Positions 38,704 to 46,600 of a DNA stretch of 64,000 bases are shown in pieces. The stretch's first letter is position 1, and every line of letters starts with the position of its first letter. The stretch is from Paramacrobiotus metropolitanus (taxonomy: Eukaryota; Tardigrada; Eutardigrada; Parachela; Macrobiotidae). The translations under genes were made by a program, and so were the position numbers. The stretch is from NCBI RefSeq assembly GCF_019649055.1, contig NW_026570277.1:248001-312000 (forward strand), in the 5' to 3' direction. The notes under the pieces were generated by a model. The model was given only the letters and a program-made list of their open reading frames with translations, was not told the DNA's origin and searched no databases.

Positions 38704-40103
38704 TGGGTCTTGCTCCGGTGGGGAAAGGCCCTTTGGTTGCGACGGGTCTGGTAATCTTTTACCATACGGTAGACTAGTGGTCCGAGCATCTCAGATAACA
38801 TGTCGAATTCCTCCATGTTATTCTGCTCCTTGGCCTCCTGTCTCTTTGTGAGCAGGAATCTATAGCGCCGTCGCTCGTTCTGGTCTGCATGGATGTATAA
38901 GTGTCTCTGCTCCGTAGGAGTAAGAACACTCATAGGCGTAAGGGCTGAGTCGAATTCCACTTCTTGGTCCGGAGCAGCCGGAGTTATCTGCACCGTCATT
39001 CTGGCCGATTCTGCAACCACTGGTGCAGGAGTCCTAACTGTGACCGTTACTGGCTCAAGTGATGAACCTGCAGACACCGTAGGTGCCGCGATTCGTTCCA
39101 CAGTAATGGTCATAGTGGGCTCTGGAGGAGGTGCTGTATCCATCCTCTCCTTAGTCGGGGATTTGCCTGGCCGGCTCGGTGTGAACCTGGCAGGCGCCGG
39201 TTCGATGGCCGGCATGCTGGGCATTCGCGCTGGAGTTGATGTGGCGCGTCCAGGAGAAGTCCTTTTGGATGGGGATCGGCTTCGGCGTGGCGATTCCTTC
39301 GTTGAAGGTGGCCGGACCTGACTGGTCTCGTATAACGCCCTTTGGACATTTTCGTCCAAGTCTTCCTCAATCTCCGACTCCTCGCTGGAGGAGACGCCCC
39401 AGAAGGCCGCAGGCAGTTGAGGCTGTTCGTCCTCACTTTCTGCTTCTTCCGGTGGAAGTTCGTCTTCCACTGGTTGGCCGGGTCTTGGGCGCGATTCGAC
39501 TGTCCATGCCCTTGGGTTAATGTGTGGGCCACGGATATAGATGGCGTGTTCGATGATTTCGCTAGGCAACTTGCGTTGGCGAAGAGCCTGGCTTTTGCTC
39601 CGCATAGCCATCAGTTTTCTGATGAGGATTGTACGTCCTTGGACCATCTGTTGACAGCCGCGGTTGATGCGGTCAATCTCTCGGTCCGTTAGTGTAGGAT
39701 CGCCGGCACGTAGTCGCTGGCGCATATCTTCCTCAGTCTGATTTAAGCGTAGATCAAGTTCTATGATCTCGCTTACAAGCCGGTTATGCGGGTCATCCCA
39801 TGACTCCGTTTGAGTCAATCGGATACGATGCCTCGTTGGAGGTTCGTCCCGCAATGGCTGTGTCGTTCCTGACGGAATTGCTGGTGCTTCTGGTGGGGAA
39901 AGCACGTGTCCTTGGCCAGGAAAAGTCTTTGGCGGCGACTTCTTCTTCTTGGTCGGTAGGCCGCGAAGTATTAAAGTCGGTGGTTCCGCCTTCTTTGGTT
40001 TAAGTATGGACCGGCCTGGCCTGGTAGGGCCAGGAACGTCTGTGTCCGTTGGCGGGCCACTCCGCGCTGGTAGAGTGGGCCTTGTTGGGCGGTTCGACTC
40101 CAA
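38700..40103 (-). CDS. Element B ORF6, Pro/Arg-rich with helical core
   Basis: A 467-codon frame overlapping the ORF5 end by about 130 nt in the -1 frame. Its first codon is TTG, so initiation by frameshift from ORF5 is plausible. The N-terminal 100 residues are Pro/Lys/Arg-rich; residues about 110-210 form a charged helical region (E-I-I-E-L-D-L-R-L, I-D-R-I-N-R-G-C-Q-Q-M); then Ser/Arg/Pro stretches, and a C-terminal helical region that ends in K-D-Y-Q-T-R-R-N-Q-R. Function unknown. Confidence 0.58.
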   Translation of the reverse strand: MESNRPTRPTLPARSGPPTDTDVPGPTRPGRSILKPKKAEPPTLILRGLPTKKKKSPPKTFPGQGHVLSPPEAPAIPSGTTQPLRDEPPTRHRIRLTQTESWDDPHNRLVSEIIELDLRLNQTEEDMRQRLRAGDPTLTDREIDRINRGCQQMVQGRTILIRKLMAMRSKSQALRQRKLPSEIIEHAIYIRGPHINPRAWTVESRPRPGQPVEDELPPEEAESEDEQPQLPAAFWGVSSSEESEIEEDLDENVQRALYETSQVRPPSTKESPRRSRSPSKRTSPGRATSTPARMPSMPAIEPAPARFTPSRPGKSPTKERMDTAPPPEPTMTITVERIAAPTVSAGSSLEPVTVTVRTPAPVVAESARMTVQITPAAPDQEVEFDSALTPMSVLTPTEQRHLYIHADQNERRRYRFLLTKRQEAKEQNNMEEFDMLSEMLGPLVYRMVKDYQTRRNQRAFPHRSKTQ

Positions 40104-43100
40104 GTTTTCTCTTGGCCCTCGCCAAGGTGGGAGTGACCGTTGTGAAGGAGGCTCTTCCGCTTCTGGGGGGTCCTCTTCTTCTTCTTAAACCTAGGCGACT
40201 GTGGGCCACTTGTTGTGGCAGGAGTGGCCGGTTCTGGCCGTCCTCCTGTCGATTTCCTGTCCGTTGGTCGGACGACGAGGGTACCACTTGATATGTCGCC
40301 TTCGATTGGTTTCGGTGGGGGCTGTGATGACACCGTTGGCGCATCAACAGCCATTGGACTTGTAGGTTCGCCAGCCGGTTGGACTGGTGTTGGCTCCGAT
40401 TCAGCCAACTTCCCTGGCGAGAGTTCCAGAGTTTTGTCTTGCAGGGCTACATCCATTTCGACGTCCTGCTGTTGGACTTCTGTACTGCTGCCCGCTGTGG
40501 CGGTTCCAGCAGTGTCCATAGGTTGGTCGGATGTTGGACCAGGCACCGTTAGGGCCTGGGCCAACTCAGATGGGATAGGTTGTCCCACTGATGTTGAGGC
40601 GGCCGGTTCATATGTCAGGGCCAAAAGTGCTGGCTCGGACACTGGTGATGGTCGCCATTCGTTTACTGGATCGAAGTCACTGGAGCGTGCCGTGGTTGAC
40701 GGGCCAGGTCGGTGGACCTTCCAGTAATCTTCGATGAATTCACGGATCCATCTTATAGTGTGGTCCATAGCCACTAACGATGGACCGGTAGGCATCGTGT
40801 GGTTAGAGGTAAGGCCCTTAAGCAAAGCCACCCGTTGGGTTAGGCTCTGCTGCTGTTCTGTCAGCTTGGCCACCTCTGGGTCAAATGGACTAAGTTCTCG
40901 GATCCGATTGGTTAGACGACGCTCAATGTCTTCGGCGTCTTGAATCAAGTGCCGTTGCCTCACCATTTGAGGTACTGTCATTTGCCTTGGCTTCGTGTCA
41001 GCTTCGCGTAACCGTTGGTCCGCTGCTGCTTGATCTTCATCCCATTGTTGGCGTAAAGTCCTGGGGGCCGGTTGATTGGCATTGACCGGTTCGTTTAGTA
41101 CTGGGAAGTCGTCCGTATAAGCTGGTCCGCTTCGCGTGACGTCACCCCTCATTATCAGCCCCAGGCGTTCCGCTATGTCTGGTGGCGGTGCTAGTGACGT
41201 TGGCCTCGGGTGGACCTGCCGTTCTAGCGCGACCAAGTGATCAGGCGGAGCTGTTAAGCCTGGTACTGGGATCGGATCCGGCATGTCGAACCATTCGATA
41301 TCGCTGTCGGTTTCTGTGTCCGACGCGCTGGCTGGTCGACTAAGTGCTGGTCCGGCTGCAAATCGTTCAGCCGAGATCCGCATAATTCGTAGGAAGCGTT
41401 GTCTCAACTCTTGCGCCGGTTGGCGTGTTGAGTCATGTGTAGGCGTAAGGAATCCTGTCTGTCCTACGCGTGTTGGCTGCCCCGGTCGAGGTTTGGGCAA
41501 CACGCGCCTAAGTGGTTCCTCTATCAGGCCAAGCTGATATTGCCGGTTACGGAAATCGCGCAGTGCTGGCGCGTCGTTAGCCGTGTTTAGTGGCTTGTCC
41601 ATGAACCGCAGCATGGCCCGTCGAATCCTGGTTATGTATTGCAGGACGCGCTGGAATTCCAAGTCCAACGCTACTTTTCTCCTTAGAGTGGCAATATCCA
41701 CGCCTCTTAGGTTACTGATAGTCTTGCGGATTTGCTCTTCTAGGAGTTCCGCTGCGTGGAGTTCACGTTCCAGAGGCGGTATGTCTGGATAAGCCCTCAG
41801 GTCATACGGGGAGGATGCCGGTTCTCGCGGTTCCAATCCAGTGGCCGTCAACATTGCCTCGTCGGTAGACGTAGGCTGGGCCACTGGTGGCGCGGAAGAT
41901 TCCCCTGTCGTAGCGGTAACTACGACTGTTGGGTTTAATGGAGGAGGTGGTGCTGATGGTGCTGGTGGCGGACGTGTTGGTGCTGCGGATCCGTCGGTCC
42001 TCAGCTGTCTTTCCGTCCGGTACTGTTCCAGCTGGTCCCTCAGCCTGCGAGATGCCGCCAGCAATGCCTGACCGGTTTGGTCGTGCAAAGGGAATATCTC
42101 GTTTTGAGCTTGGCGGGTCGCGATTTCCTCGCTAAGTTCATGAGCGAGGCGCCGGAATTCGTCTTGATCGAGAATGATGCGCTGAGCCATCTCACGATAG
42201 TGAGGGCTGTGCCTGTCTAATTCTCGGATCATGGCCTCCAATTCTTGGATGGCATTCTCTACTTCCTTCAGATTGTCCTGAAGTTGGTAGAGTGGAGTCC
42301 GGCCGTCGGCCAGAGGTTCGGTGGGGGATTCAATCCGCAATGGTGGAGTGGTTGGATCCCCTTGGACGTCCCCTTCATTTTCATCGTCATCCGGCTCTGG
42401 CGATGACACAGGCTCTGTCGGTGGGACAGTCTGGTCGCGCCTAACTACACACACTGGATTCAGTGGTGGTTGTGCTGCCGGTGCCGGTTCAGTTAGGCCG
42501 AGTTGGGCCGCCAATTCTGGTGGAACCTCTTCTGGCCGGTTATAAGTGGTGAGCCGTCCATTTACGAATACCCGTAATGGGTAATCACCAGGCTGGTCGA
42601 GCCGTGATGTGCTTGGCTGGGTTTCCGGCGGCGCTGGAGTTTGATACGCTTCCGGTCCCGCTCGTGGAGGCTCTATAGATGAATCAGACGGCGCCTGGCC
42701 CGTTGGGTCAGGTTGTGCCGCTGAAGGTGAGCTATACGGCGGTTGGCCGTATGCTCCATATCCGCCATAAGGCGGTGGATATCCATAAGGTGCAGGCGGA
42801 TACATCCACGGTGGTGGGTATCGCCATTGATTGAAGTCCGGCTGCGGCTGGTTTGAAGGTCCAGGCGCAGGATACGGTGGATATCCATAGTGTGGATTAT
42901 AGTATGGCGGCGGAGTAAACTGTGGCCGCGGTCCAGTATGGGCCGGTGTAGTCGTGACCGTTGGCCCGACTGCCGCAGTTGTGAAAACCGGCTGGTTTGC
43001 CGAAGTTGTCGGTAGGCCACCATACAAAATTGGTTGAGGTGGGCCAGTACGGCCGTGAGGATAACGTCGGACCGTTTGGCCCGACGTAGAGCTTGGCTGG

Positions 43101-43456
43101 CTTCCAGCTACTGCTGCGTTGACCAAGAGTCCAGTATCGTCAGAGAATGTCCCTGGCGGCCAAAGTTGTGGCGGAATGGCTCGAGGTGGCAGAGGCTGTG
43201 ACCGCGGTAGCGGTGTGTCGGCCCGTGAACTGGGGCCAACTGACATAGTGGCCAGCTGCTCAGCAGTTAGGTTAGCTCTGATATTCGGTACCTGTACACT
43301 CGGAGGCCGGTTAGACGAACGAGTGGAAGATCCGCCCGACCGGGATTCCGGTCGTGAATATGGGTGTGTACGGTTACTGCGGTCGGAGTCATCAGAGCGA
43401 TCAGTGCGTCGGCGTCCTTCCATCGTTGAATGGGGCGCTGTCACGAGACGAATCAC
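39971..43456 (-). CDS. Element B ORF5, large Pro/Tyr-rich protein with coiled coils
   Basis: 1161 codons; the first listed codon is GTG and the first ATG (residue 12, M-E-G-R-R-R) is the more likely start. Residues about 170-260 are Pro/Tyr/Gly-rich with several P-P-x-Y motifs. Charged helical segments follow at about 390-500, 560-650 and 830-910, separated by Pro/Thr linkers. The C-terminus is Lys/Arg-rich. The alternation of disordered and coiled-coil parts resembles a structural or scaffold protein. No enzyme motif or membrane segment. It follows pol by 213 nt. Confidence 0.65.
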   Translation of the reverse strand: MIRLVTAPHSTMEGRRRTDRSDDSDRSNRTHPYSRPESRSGGSSTRSSNRPPSVQVPNIRANLTAEQLATMSVGPSSRADTPLPRSQPLPPRAIPPQLWPPGTFSDDTGLLVNAAVAGSQPSSTSGQTVRRYPHGRTGPPQPILYGGLPTTSANQPVFTTAAVGPTVTTTPAHTGPRPQFTPPPYYNPHYGYPPYPAPGPSNQPQPDFNQWRYPPPWMYPPAPYGYPPPYGGYGAYGQPPYSSPSAAQPDPTGQAPSDSSIEPPRAGPEAYQTPAPPETQPSTSRLDQPGDYPLRVFVNGRLTTYNRPEEVPPELAAQLGLTEPAPAAQPPLNPVCVVRRDQTVPPTEPVSSPEPDDDENEGDVQGDPTTPPLRIESPTEPLADGRTPLYQLQDNLKEVENAIQELEAMIRELDRHSPHYREMAQRIILDQDEFRRLAHELSEEIATRQAQNEIFPLHDQTGQALLAASRRLRDQLEQYRTERQLRTDGSAAPTRPPPAPSAPPPPLNPTVVVTATTGESSAPPVAQPTSTDEAMLTATGLEPREPASSPYDLRAYPDIPPLERELHAAELLEEQIRKTISNLRGVDIATLRRKVALDLEFQRVLQYITRIRRAMLRFMDKPLNTANDAPALRDFRNRQYQLGLIEEPLRRVLPKPRPGQPTRVGQTGFLTPTHDSTRQPAQELRQRFLRIMRISAERFAAGPALSRPASASDTETDSDIEWFDMPDPIPVPGLTAPPDHLVALERQVHPRPTSLAPPPDIAERLGLIMRGDVTRSGPAYTDDFPVLNEPVNANQPAPRTLRQQWDEDQAAADQRLREADTKPRQMTVPQMVRQRHLIQDAEDIERRLTNRIRELSPFDPEVAKLTEQQQSLTQRVALLKGLTSNHTMPTGPSLVAMDHTIRWIREFIEDYWKVHRPGPSTTARSSDFDPVNEWRPSPVSEPALLALTYEPAASTSVGQPIPSELAQALTVPGPTSDQPMDTAGTATAGSSTEVQQQDVEMDVALQDKTLELSPGKLAESEPTPVQPAGEPTSPMAVDAPTVSSQPPPKPIEGDISSGTLVVRPTDRKSTGGRPEPATPATTSGPQSPRFKKKKRTPQKRKSLLHNGHSHLGEGQEKTWSRTAQQGPLYQRGVARQRTQTFLALPGQAGPYLNQRRRNHRL

Positions 43457-43669
43457 GCGGTGTTAGACTCCTACCTACTTAGTTAGTTCTTTTTACTAGT
43501 TAGCTACTTCTAAGCTACCATGTCAGACGTTGGACCCGTTTAAGCTAGTTCTAAGCTACTGGTCAATTTAGGTTAGTTAAATTTAAGTTAATTAACTTCG
43601 GAGGCGATCGTGGGACTTAAGGTTAGTTAGAATAGTTCTAAGTCTACCATGTCAGATACGCCTCAAAAG

Positions 43670-46600
43670 TTATTTATCGACATTCTGTCCAGCCTTGTCA
43701 ACCGCTTTGTCCAGTACGTCCGGTGGGACCGTATTGGACTTATGCTTTTTGCCCTTTGTGACTTTCTCGGATTTTTCCCGTCCTGTGGTTATGCGGGTGA
43801 GCAAGTCTTTATCCGCATCATCTTCAGCAACTACGTCCTCTTCCAGGACTTGCTGAGCCGTAAGGGTTGCCTTAGGCTTCTTGGGCGTCTTTGGTCTTTT
43901 GGGCTTTTCTTTGGGCGCCGGGGCCACTTTTGGCTCTTCGGTCGCCTTTGGCTTGTCCGTAGTGGATGTCCCTTTTTCTGGTTCCGCCGGGGCCAACGTT
44001 GGGTCAATGGCGGTTAATGGCTGGTTTTGAAGTTTTTGAAGCGCCGGTGTCTCGAAATCCGGTTTGGCCTTTCGAGGTCGGCCGGGGCCACGCTTCACTG
44101 GTGGCTCTGGGTCTGATGTCTTTGGGTCAGGTGGACCATAGCCAGGGATCCGCAGGGTTTTTTGCTGCTCCGCCACAAGTTTCTTGGACGGGCCCTTTCC
44201 GGGCTTCTGCTTCTTCAGAAGCTTTTCCAGTTTACTTTGGGCGTGTGGGAGCTCTGCGTCTTGTCCCGGCTCTGCCTTATTGTTACACCTTTCCGACTCT
44301 GTGGGTTCAGGTTCCGTGTCGCCGCTCTTCTTCTTGGATGAGCGTGTTATTCTGCGACTCGGGCCGTCCGGGTTAAGGTACGGCTTAAGGCAATCGACAC
44401 ATAGAGTGTGTTCTACACCCGTGTCCCGCTCTCGGATCCAGTAAGTATTCGGCTTAGGTATGCCGATGACAATGTAGACGCCTTCGAACTTGTTTGGGTT
44501 GGTCGGGTCGTCCACCATATTTTTCAGGGTGACCAAGTCCCTCTTTTTGAACTCGGCCTGCGACTTCTTTTTGTTATAGATAGCCGCATCCCTGATGAAT
44601 CCTTCTTCGATCCGCGTTTTCGCAATTTCGTGCGCCCGGTTCAGGCGCTGTTGCATCCTCTGGACATAACGTTCGTTAGTCGTGAAAGTTTCTGGGATGT
44701 TGGTCCCAGCGAGGACGTCTTGTGGTATCGTCATTTCTCGTCCAAACAGCATGTGGTAAGGCGAGAATCCTGTGGTTGCGTGAACGGCACGGTTCATGCC
44801 GGAAATCACGTATGGTAGGGCCCGGTGCCAACGGTGTTCGTCGCCGGCGCCGCCACAGTTTCGAATTCCGTCCCAGATGGTCCGCATCTGGCGTTCGACT
44901 TGGCCTTGGCCCTCCGGATGATACGCGGATCCGAAGGTCTGCTCAATGCCGAAGATTTTCGCCACTTTGGCGAAGGATTTTGCCGTAAAATGCGTGCCCC
45001 GGTCGGAGTGCATAGTATGTGGCATGCCGTACTTTAGTACGACTTCTTCGACAAAGAACTTCTCGAATTCTTTGGCCGAGTTTGTCTTGGTCGGCCGGGC
45101 TATGGTGAATTTCGTCATTTGGTCGACCACCACAGCGATGTACCGGTATTTCTTTGTTTGAGTCACCGGTAGAGGTCTTTTGAAATCGGCGAAGACGCGG
45201 TACCAGGGCGCAACAGCTTCGGTCGGCTGCAGCTTACCGTAGGTAGCTCGCCGCGGTACTTTGCCGAATATGCACGTCTGACATCGGTCGATGTAGTCGT
45301 GTATGTCGCAGCTCATACGGTCCCAGTAGTACCGAAGTTTGGCTGCTTCAATGGTCTTGCGGTATCCGAAATGATTCCCTGTTTTGCCGTCATGGAGGGA
45401 CTGGATAATGCTTTTCCGCATGAACAGAGGGACAACGAATCTCCTTTCGAGTTTCGCGTTGATTTCGGTGAGTCGGTAGAGCACACCTTTGTCCATCTGA
45501 TAATGTTCAAGTAGCTTGGACCTCTTATCCATTTCGCTTTGGTGTTCCAACTCGTAGATTTTCTTGGCCAGAGTTGGATCACGGTGTTGCATCCGTCGCA
45601 GTTCTTGCGCGGTGCGGTCTGTGACTTTTTCTGGACACGGTGGGACTTCGGGCTCTGACTCTCCCGGTGTGGGCGCCGGTACATTGATGACCCGTATGTC
45701 CGCCGTGCTGAATTGATCCCAATCTGTGATTGCGTTGCAATCGGGAAGGAGAGGCTTGTCCCATTCCGTTGCGGGGTCCTCGTCCGTGACTTGCAGCCTG
45801 CGCACCTTTATGATGCGTGCTGGAATCTCGTCTTTATAATCCTCGAAGTTAGGGACCTGGTCCAACTCTTCATGTAGGCCTTTGTCATCGTCCCGTTCGA
45901 GTGGCCATCTGGACAATGCGTCAGCGTTGTCACAGAATGTGCCTGGCTTGTACTCAATGGTGATGTCCCGTCCCTGTAAGGCGAGGGCCCATCGAGTAAG
46001 ACGAGGGTTGATGCCGGGCCGGTTAGACTCGCATCTAAGCAGATTGGTTAGGGCTCTGTGGTCCGTCCGAACTGTGAAAGGTCCATGGTCAATGTAGTGC
46101 TTAAACTTTTGGACGGCCCACACTACGGCTAAGCATTCCCATTCGGTCACGCCGTAGTTTTTCTCAGCTCCATGTAGGACACGGCTTGCGTAGGCAATTG
46201 GCCTCGAGTCCTGGCTGAGTATGGCTCCGATGCCAGCGCCACTTGCATCGCATTCGATGGTGGTCTGCTTGGTTGCATCGAATTTGGCCAATATTGGGGC
46301 TTCCGTTAGAGCCTTTTTGATTTCGTTGAACTCGGCGGTATGGGCGTCGGTCCAGTCGTTCTTCACTGAACTTTCCTTCCGCAGGAGTTCATACATCTTG
46401 GAAGTCTTCTGGGCGTAGCCCTGAATGAACTTCCGGTAGTAGTTAGCGAGTCCAAGAAACGAGCGAAGTTGGCGCTCGGTCTTGGGCGGTAGTTTCTCGG
46501 CGATTGCCGCTACCTTCTCGGGGTCAGTATGGACACCGTCCTTGCTGAGGATGTGTCCGAGGAATTGGAGCTTTTCCATTCCAAATTCGCACTTCGACGG

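Noticed and set aside
43649-44444. Several plus-strand frames of 80-140 codons opposite element B pol
   Set aside because: GC-rich shadow frames antisense to a clearly conserved polyprotein.
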